From: Actinoplanes missouriensis 431
GTDB lineage: Bacteria; Actinomycetota; Actinomycetes; Mycobacteriales; Micromonosporaceae
NCBI RefSeq assembly: GCF_000284295.1
Contig: NC_017093.1
Span: 248,001 to 312,000 of the forward strand
Length of the DNA: 64,000 nt
Reading direction: 5' to 3'
Made by a program: the position numbers and the translations under genes. Under the pieces are notes generated by a model. It had not been told where the DNA came from, did no database searches, and saw only the letters and a list, made by a program, of their open reading frames with translations. Below are positions 39,185 through 47,076 of this stretch, piece by piece (position 1 is the stretch's first letter; every line of letters begins with the position of its first letter).

Positions 39185-39420
39185 CAGGTCGTCGCCTCGT
39201 TCCGTTCGAACAGGTACTCGACGTTGGTGTTGAGGGCCGTCGTAGCCGCCGCGATGAAGCGGGTTCCGGGCTTGATGTGGCCTCGCCGGATGCGGCCCAA
39301 CGTGGTGTGGCTGACGCCGATGCCGGCTGCTCGCTGCTGGTCGGTCTTCCAGCCGCGGTGCCCCGTCAGCTCGTCGAACCGAGCCAGATTCAGCGCGAAT
39401 CCAAGGTCATGTTCGTGCAC
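39184..39420 (-). CDS. Cro-like XRE regulator
   Basis: 78 residues with an HTH_XRE core: WKTDQQRAAGIGVSHTTLGRIRRGHIKPGTRFI. GTG start at 39420 fits leaderless translation: the -10 box TACGGT ends exactly 7 bases before it. A divergent repressor gene starts at 39638. Between them lie four palindromes, so this pair looks like a lambda-type lysis-lysogeny switch. It would open the early operon. Confidence 0.75.
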   Translation of the reverse strand: MHEHDLGFALNLARFDELTGHRGWKTDQQRAAGIGVSHTTLGRIRRGHIKPGTRFIAAATTALNTNVEYLFERNEATT

Positions 39421-39427
39421 GAACAGA

Positions 39428-39457
39428 ACCGTACTCCTTATGTGCGCGTGCGCACAA
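39428..39457 (-). promoter_or_regulatory. Promoter of the Cro-like gene
   Basis: On the minus strand: -35 TTGTGC (39457-39452), 18-base spacer, -10 TACGGT (39433-39428), then 7 bases to the GTG at 39420, giving a leaderless transcript. Operator O1 occupies the spacer and touches the -35 box. Confidence 0.6.
39441..39456. promoter_or_regulatory. Operator O1
   Basis: TGTGCGCGTGCGCACA, a perfect 16-bp palindrome in the spacer of the Cro-side promoter. One of four sites sharing the form TGTGC-N6-GCACA. Confidence 0.65.
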
Positions 39458-39499
39458 GGCGGAGGTACGCGGGTTTCTTGGGAAGTTTCGCGGTGCTAA

Positions 39500-39515
39500 T
39501 GTGCGTCCATGCACA
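39500..39515. promoter_or_regulatory. Operator O2
   Basis: TGTGCGTCCATGCACA: arms TGTGC and GCACA around six bases. It overlaps a second TAATGT box and an ATG at 39509 that could be an alternative leaderless start of the repressor gene. Confidence 0.55.
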
Positions 39516-39582
39516 CAGCCCTCGCGCTTGAGAACACGCCCTTCGTGGGCGTAGCGACCGTTCGGCGACGATCGAACGAAGA

Positions 39583-39598
39583 TGTGCGTGCACGCACA
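39583..39598. promoter_or_regulatory. Operator O3
   Basis: TGTGCGTGCACGCACA, a perfect palindrome ending 4 bases before the -35 box of the repressor promoter, a place where a bound protein could activate or block it. Confidence 0.6.
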
Positions 39599-39601
39599 CG
39601 A

Positions 39602-39630
39602 GTGACAGGTCGCGCACCGGTACCTAATGT
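39602..39630 (+). promoter_or_regulatory. Promoter of the repressor gene
   Basis: -35 GTGACA (39602-39607), 17-base spacer, -10 TAATGT (39625-39630), then 7 bases to the GTG at 39638. The -35 matches TTGACA in 5 of 6 positions; the spacing predicts a leaderless mRNA. Confidence 0.6.
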
Positions 39631-39647
39631 CGTGCACGTGCGCACGA
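39630..39647. promoter_or_regulatory. Operator O4
   Basis: TCGTGC-acgtgc-GCACGA: 6-bp arms around six bases, a variant of the O1-O3 form with CGTGC half-sites. It covers the predicted start point of the repressor transcript, as expected for negative autoregulation. Confidence 0.55.
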
Positions 39648-40054
39648 TTGAATGGCCCGAGCAGGAGGCCTTCCTCCAGCAGCTCGACGCCGTCAAGCAG
39701 CGGCACAAGATCCGTCACGACAGCGCGCTCGCCGAGCTGGCCGGCATCAGTCACACCGCCGTCTCCAACTGGCGTAACCGCAAGGCCCGCCCGTCGCTGA
39801 CCGCCATCACTCGTATCGCCGAGGCGATCGAAGAGTCACCGCAGCCGCTCCTCGCCGCCGCCGGCCTCATTGAGGACCAGGACGACAGCATCGACCCGCT
39901 GGCCGGCATGCCCGACTCAATCCGCAGGATGGTCGCTCTCTACCGCGCCGGTGACGAGACTCTGCGCACGCGCCTGGAAATGGGCGCCCTCGTGCTCACT
40001 GAGTTCGCTGACGACCACGTGCGGCTCAGCAGCACCCAGAAGCGCAGCTCCTAA
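39638..40054 (+). CDS. Immunity repressor, XRE type
   Basis: 138 residues from the leaderless GTG 39638. HTH: ALAELAGISHTAVSNWRNRKARPSLTAITRIAEAIEESP; a helical C-terminal region (PDSIRRMVALYRAGDETLRTRLEMGALVLTEFADDHV) may dimerise. There is no LexA-like peptidase domain, so induction would not follow the RecA-cleavage route directly. A longer form from ATG 39509 is possible, but that stretch has atypical codon use and carries operators. It is divergent from the Cro-like gene and upstream of the integrase gene. Confidence 0.75.
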   Translation: MRTIEWPEQEAFLQQLDAVKQRHKIRHDSALAELAGISHTAVSNWRNRKARPSLTAITRIAEAIEESPQPLLAAAGLIEDQDDSIDPLAGMPDSIRRMVALYRAGDETLRTRLEMGALVLTEFADDHVRLSSTQKRSS

Positions 40055-40129
40055 GCGCGCTCTTCGCCGGGCCGAGTAGCCCGCGACTCGTCTCTTTCTC
40101 CCGCTCTTCCCTGATGAGGCGGAAGTCCA

Positions 40130-41350
40130 ATGTGGATTGAAAAGCACGGCCCCAACTGGCGTATCCGCGAGGAGATCGCCGGCCGCAAAACCACTCTGAA
40201 ATCCGGTTTCCCGACCAAGACCAGCGCCAAGGCCGCGATGAACGCCATGAACACCGACCGGGCTCGCGGCGACTTCATCAACCCGCAGGACGGGAAGGTG
40301 ACGCTCGCTCAGTTCGTCAACGACTTCTGGCCCGGCCACGAAACCGGCTTGAAGCCGTCGTCGCGGCGGACCCAGGGATCGAACCTGCGCGTGCACGTTC
40401 TGCCGCAGCTGGGCCTCTACCGACTCGACCAGATCGACACCTTGGTCGTGACGCGGTTCGTGCACCGCCTGGTCAACGGCGACCCGGACCCCGTCGACGG
40501 GCCACCCCGTAAGCCGCTCAGCCCCGGGTCGGTGCGCAACGTCTACGGCGTGCTGCACACGATCCTCGGCGCCGCGACCAAAGCCCGCATGATCCCGTTC
40601 AATCCTGCGATCGGAGTGAAGATGCCGCCCCGCGAGCACCACGAGATGAAGTTCTGCACGCCCATCGAGATCGAGCGCCTGCTGGCCGCCTGCACGGGTG
40701 ATGACGCGCATTGGCGCCCGCTCGTGATGCTGCTCGTGACGACCGGGCTGCGCTACGGCGAGGCCCACGCCCTGCAGGTCGGCAAGGTCGATCTGTTCGC
40801 GGGAACGGTGCAGGTGACACGAACGGCGTACGAGGCGAGCGGTGGCCGCTTTGTCTATACGACGCCGAAGACCAGGTCTTCGCGGCGGACGGTGCGGATC
40901 CCGCAGGAGCTTGTGCTTGAGCTGGCTCCGTTGCTGGCGGGCAAAGCCAGTGATGCTCTCGTGTTCACGATGCCCGACGGTAAGCCCATCACGGGGACCT
41001 TCCGGAAGGGAACGTGGAAGCGGATCACCAGCCGGGCCGGGCTGACCGGGCTGCGGCTGCACGACCTGCGCCACACGGTTGCGTCGTTGCTCATCTCCGC
41101 GAACGTCCCGTTGACCGCGATCCAGCGGATGCTCGGTCACACGTCGATCAAGATGACGTCAGATCTGTACGGCCACCTCATGCCGGAGGTCAACGAGTCG
41201 ATTGTCGACACGCTCACCGAAGTCCTGAAACGGGGCTCCAGGCGCGGCGGGACGACAGGGATTCCGGCGTGGCCGGTGGAGGGGGAGCGTGGGGGGAATC
41301 TGGGGGGCGCGTGGGGGATTCCAGCCCTGCCCAATCCTGCCGAATCCTGA
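40130..41350 (+). CDS. Tyrosine recombinase (phage integrase)
   Basis: 406 residues. The AP2-like N-terminal arm-binding region (KHGPNWRIREEIAGRKTTLKSGFPTKTSAKAAM) and a SAM-like core-binding domain precede the catalytic domain with R208 (TTGLRYGEA), H311-x2-R314 (HDLRHT), H337 (LGHT) and Tyr 347 (SDLYGH). All key residues are present. It has a Gly-rich, probably flexible C-terminal tail. Start ATG 40130. It is the last gene before the host menG, so the attachment site should lie just downstream. Confidence 0.95.
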   Translation: MWIEKHGPNWRIREEIAGRKTTLKSGFPTKTSAKAAMNAMNTDRARGDFINPQDGKVTLAQFVNDFWPGHETGLKPSSRRTQGSNLRVHVLPQLGLYRLDQIDTLVVTRFVHRLVNGDPDPVDGPPRKPLSPGSVRNVYGVLHTILGAATKARMIPFNPAIGVKMPPREHHEMKFCTPIEIERLLAACTGDDAHWRPLVMLLVTTGLRYGEAHALQVGKVDLFAGTVQVTRTAYEASGGRFVYTTPKTRSSRRTVRIPQELVLELAPLLAGKASDALVFTMPDGKPITGTFRKGTWKRITSRAGLTGLRLHDLRHTVASLLISANVPLTAIQRMLGHTSIKMTSDLYGHLMPEVNESIVDTLTEVLKRGSRRGGTTGIPAWPVEGERGGNLGGAWGIPALPNPAES

Positions 41351-41379
41351 CGTACATAGGGTGTACGCAGGCCACGTTT

Positions 41380-41391
41380 CGTGAGGCAACG
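41380..41391 (+). other. Candidate right attachment core (attR)
   Basis: CGTGAGGCAACG, 30 bases after the integrase stop, matches 1235-1246 in 11 of 12 positions. Nearby, CGTACA-taggg-TGTACG (41351-41367) is another inverted repeat that could bind integrase. See the finding for alternatives. Confidence 0.3.
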
Positions 41392-41431
41392 CCAGGTGCA
41401 CGGCCCCGGCGTGTTTATAGAGCACAAGGTG

Positions 41432-41467
41432 CGGGCGGGATGGGAAACCATCCCGCCCGTTCTGTTT
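41432..41467 (+). terminator. Intrinsic terminator before menG
   Basis: CGGGCGGGATGG-GAAA-CCATCCCGCCCG (41432-41459), a perfect 12-bp stem, followed by TTCTGTTT. It ends transcription from the integrase or from host genes upstream; menG starts 28 bases later. Confidence 0.85.
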
Positions 41468-41494
41468 CCGGCGCCCGGTGGCAGAGTTGGTGCC

Positions 41495-42190
41495 GTGAGT
41501 CGCGCAGATCTGGACAAGCAGCCCCATGAGGTCGCCGAGATGTTCGACGGCGTGGCGAAACGCTACGACCTCACCAACACCGTTCTCTCCTTCGGCCAGG
41601 ACCGGGGCTGGCGCCGTGCCACGCGCGCCGCTCTCGGGTTGCGGCCCGGCGAGCGCGTCCTGGACGTGGGCGCGGGCACCGGCGTCTCCACCGAGGAGCT
41701 GAGCCGGTCGGGCGCGTTCGCGGTCGGCGCCGACCTCTCGGTCGGGATGCTGCGGGCCGGGCGGTCGACCCGGCCGGAGGTGCCCCTGCTCGCCGGTGAC
41801 GCGCTGCGGCTGCCGTTCGCCGACGCCGCCTTCGACGCGGTGACGATCTCCTTCGCGCTGCGTAACGTCGTGGACACCTCCGCTGCGCTGCGTGAGTTCG
41901 GCCGGGTGGTCCGGCCGGGTGGGCGACTGGTCATCTGCGAGTTCAGCCATCCGACCAATGCCGCGTTCCGGACGGCCTACCTGTCGTACCTGATGCGCTC
42001 CTTGCCTGCGGTGGCCCGGCGCGTCGCGACGAACCCGGACGCCTACGTCTACCTCGCCGAGTCGATCCGCGCCTGGCACGACCAGCAGGGCCTGGCCGCC
42101 GTCATCGCCGAGTCGGGCCCGTGGGATCGCGTCGGCTGGCGCAATCTGACCGGCGGTATCGCGTCCCTCCATCGCGCGACTAGGGTATAA
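41495..42190 (+). CDS. menG: Demethylmenaquinone methyltransferase
   Basis: 231 residues, UbiE/MenG family. It methylates demethylmenaquinone with S-adenosylmethionine in the last nuclear step of menaquinone synthesis. Motifs: [31 protein letters not shown] at the N-terminus, SAM-binding [11 protein letters not shown] (55-65), [12 protein letters not shown] and the C-terminal [16 protein letters not shown] start at 41495, chosen from the family N-terminus; there is no strong Shine-Dalgarno. It begins 104 bases after the putative phage end and looks intact. Confidence 0.95.
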   Translation: MSRADLDKQPHEVAEMFDGVAKRYDLTNTVLSFGQDRGWRRATRAALGLRPGERVLDVGAGTGVSTEELSRSGAFAVGADLSVGMLRAGRSTRPEVPLLAGDALRLPFADAAFDAVTISFALRNVVDTSAALREFGRVVRPGGRLVICEFSHPTNAAFRTAYLSYLMRSLPAVARRVATNPDAYVYLAESIRAWHDQQGLAAVIAESGPWDRVGWRNLTGGIASLHRATRV

Positions 42191-42239
42191 ATCCGGCAAT
42201 CGGCGTACAAAGCCAGAAATGGCTGTTTAGCTCGGGTCC

Positions 42240-42500
42240 ATGACAGATATCGGGCATCTGGAGGACACGGACATCGATCTGGCGATCGATGAGGGCGAGG
42301 CCGGCGAGCGCCGGGCCACCGAGCTGGCCAACCGTCTGCGGATGGTCGCCGCCGAGGACCCGCTTCTGGCCCAGGACCTGGTCGAAGGCCTCATCGTGGC
42401 GCTCGACCGGGCCATGGGCGGCACCATCCGGGAGCACCTGGAGGGTCCGGCCCTCGGCGTGGCGGACAAGGTTCTCGCCGACCCTGAGCAGGCACGTTAG
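42240..42500 (+). CDS. Small acidic protein between menG and menJ
   Basis: 86 residues: MTDIGHLEDTDIDLAIDEGEAGERRATELANRLRMVAAEDPLLAQDLVEGLIVALDRAMGG... Acidic N-terminus and two regular helices, no Cys, no membrane segment. Codon use on this strand fits coding; the opposite frame of similar length does not look protein-like. Function unknown; possibly an accessory of the menaquinone genes. Confidence 0.6.
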   Translation: MTDIGHLEDTDIDLAIDEGEAGERRATELANRLRMVAAEDPLLAQDLVEGLIVALDRAMGGTIREHLEGPALGVADKVLADPEQAR

Positions 42501-42576
42501 CCACGCCCAAACAATTAGGCAGACCTAAGCGCAAAGATCTTCGATAGTCGGCCTACACTCCGATCGAGGCATGCTT

Positions 42577-42590
42577 GTGAACTAATTCAC
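42577..42590. promoter_or_regulatory. Inverted repeat upstream of menJ
   Basis: GTGAA-CTAA-TTCAC, perfect 5-bp arms, extended by partial symmetry (GCT on the left, AGC on the right). It lies 31 bases before the menJ start and 18 bases after a possible -10 box TACACT (42554-42559). Operator candidate for menJ and perhaps nuo. Confidence 0.35.
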
Positions 42591-42620
42591 GAGCATCCGC
42601 GTGGAGATGGAGGTTGGCCC

Positions 42621-43910
42621 GTGAGCGACCGCGGAACCGGTTCGATCGTCGCCGATGAAGCAGACGTGATCGTCGTCGGCGCGGGGCCGGGCGGGTCCGC
42701 CGCGGCGTACCACCTGGCGCGCCACGGCGTGCGCGTGCTGCTGCTGGAGAAGACCGAGTTCCCGCGCGAGAAGGTCTGCGGCGACGGCCTGACGCCGCGC
42801 GCGGTGCGCCAGCTGATCCGGATGGGTGTGGACACCTCCGAGAAAGCCGGCTGGCTGCACAACCGCGGCCTGCGCGTGATCGGTGGCGGCGTCCGCATGG
42901 AGCTGGACTGGCCGGACCTCGCGAGCTTCCCCAACTACGGCCTGGTCCGGACCCGGATGGACTTCGACGACTTGCTGGCCGGGCGCGCGGCGGAGGCCGG
43001 CGCCCTGCTGCGCACCGGCGTCAACGTCACCGGCCCGGTGTTCGACGAGGACGGTTACGTCATCGGCGTGCAGGCGAAATCCGACGGCGAGCCGGTCGAG
43101 TACCGCGCGCCCCTGGTGATCGCCGCGGACGGTGTCTCCGGCAAGTTCCCGCTGGCCCTCGGCCTGGCCAAGCGCGACGACCGCCCGCTCGGCGTGGCGG
43201 TCCGGCGTTACTACCGGTCGCCGGCCAAGGCCGACGACAACTACCTGGAGTCCTGGCTGGAGCTGCGCAGCGCGCAGGACCCGGCGCGGCTCCTCCCCGG
43301 GTACGGGTGGATCTTCGGTCTCGGTGACGGCCGGGTCAACGTCGGCCTCGGCATCCTGAACTCGTCTGACGCGTTCGGCAAGACCAACTACCGCTCGCTG
43401 CTCACCGACTGGCTCGGCAGCACCCCGGAGGACTGGGGTCTGCGCGACGAGGCGAACGCGGACGGCCCGACGCTCGGCGCCGCGCTCCCGATGGGCTTCA
43501 ACCGGGTGCCGCACTACACCCGCGGCGTGCTGCTGGTCGGTGACTCCGGCGGCATGGTCAACCCGATGAACGGCGAGGGCATCGCGTACGCGATGGAGTC
43601 CGGCGAGCTCGCCGCCGAGGTCGCGGTGCAGGCGCTGGCCCGGCCGGCCGGTCCCGAGCGCGAGCGCGCTCTCCGGGCCTACCCGGCTGAACTCAGTCTC
43701 CGGTTCGGTGGTTACTACCGGATCGGCGGGATATTCGTGAAGTTGATCGGCAACCCCCAGATCATGCGGGCCGCCACGAAGTACGGCATGCCGCATCCGA
43801 CGCTCATGAAGTTCGTGCTCAAGCTCCTGGCCAACCTCACCGACCCCCGGGACGGCGACGCCATGGATCGCATCATCAACGGTTTGACCAAGGTGGCGCC
43901 CGCCGTCTGA
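42621..43910 (+). CDS. menJ: Menaquinone isoprenyl reductase, geranylgeranyl-reductase family
   Basis: 429 residues. FAD-binding Rossmann motif VIVVGAGPGGSAAAYHLARHG (about 16-36) with LLLEK, then FPREKVCGDGLTPRAVRQL, VIAADGVSGKF and VLLVGDSGGMVNPMNGEGIAYAMESGELAAEV, all typical of the geranylgeranyl reductase family. Actinobacterial members next to menG saturate one unit of the menaquinone side chain. GTG start at 42621 with GGAGG at a spacing of 7. It precedes nuoA by 83 bases, the same linkage as in many actinomycetes. Confidence 0.88.
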   Translation: MSDRGTGSIVADEADVIVVGAGPGGSAAAYHLARHGVRVLLLEKTEFPREKVCGDGLTPRAVRQLIRMGVDTSEKAGWLHNRGLRVIGGGVRMELDWPDLASFPNYGLVRTRMDFDDLLAGRAAEAGALLRTGVNVTGPVFDEDGYVIGVQAKSDGEPVEYRAPLVIAADGVSGKFPLALGLAKRDDRPLGVAVRRYYRSPAKADDNYLESWLELRSAQDPARLLPGYGWIFGLGDGRVNVGLGILNSSDAFGKTNYRSLLTDWLGSTPEDWGLRDEANADGPTLGAALPMGFNRVPHYTRGVLLVGDSGGMVNPMNGEGIAYAMESGELAAEVAVQALARPAGPERERALRAYPAELSLRFGGYYRIGGIFVKLIGNPQIMRAATKYGMPHPTLMKFVLKLLANLTDPRDGDAMDRIINGLTKVAPAV

Positions 43911-43993
43911 GGACGGAATCGGGCACCCCGAGCAAAGGGATACAAAAGCGCAGCAACTAGTGTGAAGCGGCTAACAGTCGTACGGGAGTGAAC

Positions 43994-44359
43994 ATGACGA
44001 TCAACCCTTATGTCCCGATCGTCGGGTTGCTGATCCTCGGCGCCCTCTTCGCGTTGTTCTCAGTGTCCGTCGCGCCGATCGTCGGGCCCAAGCGGTACAA
44101 CAGGGCGAAACTCGACGCCTACGAGTGCGGTATCGAGCCGGCCCCACAGCCGATCGGCGGCGGCCGATTCCCGGTGAAGTTCTATCTGACCGCGATGCTC
44201 TTCATCATCTTCGACATCGAGACCATCTTCCTGTACCCGTGGGCCGTCTCGTTCGACGCGCTCGGTCTGTTCGGGTTCGTGGAGATGGTCCTCTTCATCG
44301 TCACCGTCTTCATCGCCTACGCGTACGTGTGGCGGCGCGGCGGCCTGAACTGGGACTGA
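43994..44359 (+). CDS. nuoA: NADH-quinone oxidoreductase subunit A
   Basis: 121 residues, three transmembrane helices (about 7-30, 66-86, 93-113). Conserved loop [42 protein letters not shown], which couples the quinone site to proton pumping. ATG 43994 has GGGAG at a spacing of 5; a GTG two codons earlier is less likely. First gene of the 14-gene complex I operon. Confidence 0.97.
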   Translation: MTINPYVPIVGLLILGALFALFSVSVAPIVGPKRYNRAKLDAYECGIEPAPQPIGGGRFPVKFYLTAMLFIIFDIETIFLYPWAVSFDALGLFGFVEMVLFIVTVFIAYAYVWRRGGLNWD

Positions 44360-44366
44360 GACAACC

Positions 44367-45038
44367 ATGGGAATCGAAGAGAAGCTGCCCAGTGGGATCC
44401 TGCTCACCTCGGTGGAGAAACTCTCCAACTACGCGCGCAAGTCGTCGTTCTGGGGAGCCACCTTCGGCCTGGCGTGCTGTGCCATCGAGATGATGGCGGC
44501 GGGCGGGCCGCACTACGACCTCGGTCGCTGGGGGATGGAGGTCTTCCGGGCCTCACCGAGACAGGCCGACCTGATGATCGTGGCGGGCCGGGTCAGTCAG
44601 AAGATGGCGCCGGTGGTCCGCCAGATCTACGACCAGATGCCCGAGCCTCGCTCGGTGATCTCGATGGGCGTCTGCGCCTCGTCCGGCGGCATGTTCAACA
44701 ACTACGCCATCGTGCAGGGTGTCGACCACATCGTCCCGGTCGACGTCTACCTGCCGGGTTGTCCGCCCAGACCGGAGATGCTGATCGACGCGATCCTCAA
44801 GATGCGCGAGAAGGTCATGGCTCAGCCGCTCGGTCCGAACGGGCGCAAGATGCTGGCCCAGCGTGAGGCCGAGGGCAAGACCCCCGTCGTCGCGCCCGGA
44901 GCCATGCCGTCGTCGTACCGCGTCGACAAGGCACGGCGTGCGGAATGGACTCAGGCCGTCAAGGAAGGCCGTGAGGAGCAATTGCGGATCGAGAACTGGA
45001 TGAAGCTCCAGCCGCATTTGCGGGAAGGTGTCAAATGA
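44367..45038 (+). CDS. nuoB: NADH-quinone oxidoreductase subunit B
   Basis: 223 residues. Carries the N2 [4Fe-4S] cluster that passes electrons to menaquinone: adjacent C37-C38 (LACCAIE), C103 (GVCASSG) and C132 (PGCPPRPE). The C-terminal extension (about 165-223) is charged and helical, as in other actinobacteria. Start ATG 44367, 7 bases after nuoA; the stop overlaps nuoC (ATGA). Confidence 0.97.
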   Translation: MGIEEKLPSGILLTSVEKLSNYARKSSFWGATFGLACCAIEMMAAGGPHYDLGRWGMEVFRASPRQADLMIVAGRVSQKMAPVVRQIYDQMPEPRSVISMGVCASSGGMFNNYAIVQGVDHIVPVDVYLPGCPPRPEMLIDAILKMREKVMAQPLGPNGRKMLAQREAEGKTPVVAPGAMPSSYRVDKARRAEWTQAVKEGREEQLRIENWMKLQPHLREGVK

Positions 45039-45754
45039 GCATTTCTTCCGGCACTGAGGGTGGCGTACCGACTACCGCATCCACCGGTGCGAATATCGGT
45101 GCGCCGGCACAGACTCCGCCCAGCCCGGATAAGGGCATGTTCGGTGTCAAAGGGACCGGAGACGTTTCCGGCTTCGGTCGCCTGGTCCGCCCCCGGCCTG
45201 CTGTTTTTGACAGCCCACGGCCATACGGCGGGTATTTCGACGACGTCTATGACGCGTTGGAGGAAGCTTATCCGGCCTTCTCCGAAGCCATCGAGAAGGT
45301 GGTGGTAGATAGGGCGGAACTCACACTTCACATCAGGCCCGAGAAAATCACCGAGGTCTGTCAGGTAATGCGCGACGACGAGTCGTTGCGGTTCGAGCTC
45401 TGCTCCTCGGTGGACGCGGTCGACTACCTCGGCACCGACGAGCGCCGGTTCCACGTGGCGTACCAGTTGACCTCGATGACGTACCGGCGGCGGGTGCGTC
45501 TCGAGGTGGCGGTGGCCGACGGGGAGAGCGTTCCGAGCGTCACCGGCGTCTACCCGACGGCGGACTGGCAGGAGCGCGAGGTCTACGACATGTTCGGCGT
45601 CGTCTTCGCCGGACACCCCAACCTCACCCGGATCCTGATGCCCGACGACTGGGAAGGGCACCCCCAGCGCAAGGACTACCCGCTCGGCGGCGTGCCGGTG
45701 GAGTACAAGGGTGCCGAGATTCCGCCGCCCGACCAGCGGAGGGTCTACCAATGA
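45035..45754 (+). CDS. nuoC: NADH-quinone oxidoreductase subunit C
   Basis: 239 residues, the 30-kDa hydrophilic subunit that packs against NuoB and NuoD. Conserved C-terminal block: [52 protein letters not shown]. The first 60 residues are a flexible extension. Separate from nuoD, unlike the fused NuoCD of enterobacteria. ATGA overlaps on both sides. Confidence 0.97.
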   Translation: MSISSGTEGGVPTTASTGANIGAPAQTPPSPDKGMFGVKGTGDVSGFGRLVRPRPAVFDSPRPYGGYFDDVYDALEEAYPAFSEAIEKVVVDRAELTLHIRPEKITEVCQVMRDDESLRFELCSSVDAVDYLGTDERRFHVAYQLTSMTYRRRVRLEVAVADGESVPSVTGVYPTADWQEREVYDMFGVVFAGHPNLTRILMPDDWEGHPQRKDYPLGGVPVEYKGAEIPPPDQRRVYQ

Positions 45755-47076
45755 CGACATCCGAGTACGCGACCGAGCGCGAGACCACCGAGGGCCGGGT
45801 CTTCACCGTCACCGGCGGGGACTGGGACTCCATCTCGGCCGGCGTCGACCCGCTCAGCAACGAGAAGATCGTCGTCAACATGGGCCCGCAGCACCCGTCC
45901 ACGCACGGCGTGCTCCGGCTGGTCCTGGAACTCGAGGGCGAGACGGTCACCGCGTGCCGCCCGGTCGTCGGTTACCTGCACACCGGGATCGAGAAGAACC
46001 TGGAGTACCGGAACTGGACCCAGGGCGTCACGTTCGTGACCCGGATGGACTACCTCTCCAACATGTCGAACGAGGCGGGTTACTGCCTCGCGGTGGAGAA
46101 GCTGCTCGGCATCACCGACCAGATCACCGAGCGGGCCACCACGATCCGCGTCATGTTCATGGAGCTCCAGCGGATCGCCTCGCACCTGGTCTGGCTCGCC
46201 ACGACCGGCATGGAGCTGGGCGCGATCTCGATGATGCTCTACGGCTTCCGGGAGCGGGAGTACATCCTCGACATCTTCGAGGAGACCTCCGGCCTGCGGA
46301 TGAACAACGCCTACATCCGTCCGGGCGGCCTCGCGCAGGACCTGCCGGAGTCCGCGGTCCGCAAGATCCGGGACTTCCTCAAGTACCTGCCGAAGCGCCT
46401 CAAGGAGTACGAGGCGATGCTCTCCGACCAGGTCATCTGGCAGAGGCGTACGCAGGGTGTCGCGGTTCTCGACGTGACCGGCTGCCTGTCGCTCGGCGTC
46501 ACCGGACCGGTGCTGCGCGCCGCCGGACTTCCGTGGGACCTGCGCAAGACCATGCCGTACTGCGGTTACGAAACCTACGAGTTCGACGTGCCGACGGCGA
46601 CCACCGCCGACGTCTGGGGCCGTTACCTGGTCCGGGTCGCCGAGATCCGGGAATCGCTGAAGATCGTCGAGCAGGCGCTGGACCGGCTCCGCCCCGGCCC
46701 GGTCTGGATCGCGGACAAGAAGATCGCGTGGCCGTCGCAGCTCGCGCTCGGCCTGGACGGGCTCGGCAACTCCCTCGAACACGTCGCCAAGATCATGGGT
46801 CAGTCGATGGAGTCGCTGATCCACCACTTCAAGCTCGTGACCGAGGGCTTCCGAGTTCCGCCTGGTCAAGTCTATGTCGCGATCGAGCATCCGCGTGGCG
46901 AACTCGGCGTACACGCGGTCTCGGACGGTGGCACCCATCCGTACCGGGTGCACTACCGCGAGCCGAGCTTCGTCAACCTCCAGGCCATTCCCGCGATGGC
47001 CGAGGGGGCGCTGCTCGCCGACGTGATCGCCGGCGGCGCCTCTCTGGATCCCGTGATGGGTGGGTGTGACCGCTGA
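45751..47076 (+). CDS. nuoD: NADH-quinone oxidoreductase subunit D
   Basis: 441 residues, the 49-kDa subunit forming the quinone pocket with NuoB. Typical blocks: [80 protein letters not shown] and the C-terminal [25 protein letters not shown] overlaps the nuoC stop; the stop overlaps nuoE (TGATG). Confidence 0.97.
   Translation: MTTSEYATERETTEGRVFTVTGGDWDSISAGVDPLSNEKIVVNMGPQHPSTHGVLRLVLELEGETVTACRPVVGYLHTGIEKNLEYRNWTQGVTFVTRMDYLSNMSNEAGYCLAVEKLLGITDQITERATTIRVMFMELQRIASHLVWLATTGMELGAISMMLYGFREREYILDIFEETSGLRMNNAYIRPGGLAQDLPESAVRKIRDFLKYLPKRLKEYEAMLSDQVIWQRRTQGVAVLDVTGCLSLGVTGPVLRAAGLPWDLRKTMPYCGYETYEFDVPTATTADVWGRYLVRVAEIRESLKIVEQALDRLRPGPVWIADKKIAWPSQLALGLDGLGNSLEHVAKIMGQSMESLIHHFKLVTEGFRVPPGQVYVAIEHPRGELGVHAVSDGGTHPYRVHYREPSFVNLQAIPAMAEGALLADVIAGGASLDPVMGGCDR

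Larger units (their letters stand above)
1235..41391. mobile_element. Integrated temperate siphovirus prophage with an AICE-like left arm
   Basis: The segment holds a tyrosine integrase at its right end, an immunity region with divergent regulators, early replication genes, terminase, portal, capsid, tail, lysin and holin genes. It lies between host mqnC and menG. Left-arm genes (GntR, Spd-like membrane proteins, FtsK-like translocase, AlpA-like HTH) are of the kind found in actinomycete integrative and conjugative elements. The gene modules are seen directly. The exact ends are inferred from a weak 12-bp direct repeat (1235-1246 and 41380-41391, 11 of 12 identical) and could be off by about 100 bp. 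All structural genes look intact, so the prophage may still be inducible. Confidence 0.85.

Noticed and set aside
39509..39637. Longer N-terminus for the immunity repressor from ATG 39509
   Set aside because: The extra 43 codons have low GC at third positions and contain two operators; the GTG at 39638 has a better promoter. The possibility is not excluded because TAATGT also precedes ATG 39509.
1318..41422. Shared TATAGAG at 1318-1324 and 41416-41422 as att core
   Set aside because: Only 7 identical bases, though the surrounding 19 bases match in 15; CGTRAGGCAACG is slightly longer and lies in an inverted repeat. Kept as a second choice only.
42515..42528. TTAGG-CAGA-CCTAA as an iron-regulator (DmdR/IdeR) box
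   Set aside because: The arms are 5 bp with a 4-base gap, shorter than the 19-bp iron box; it may be chance.
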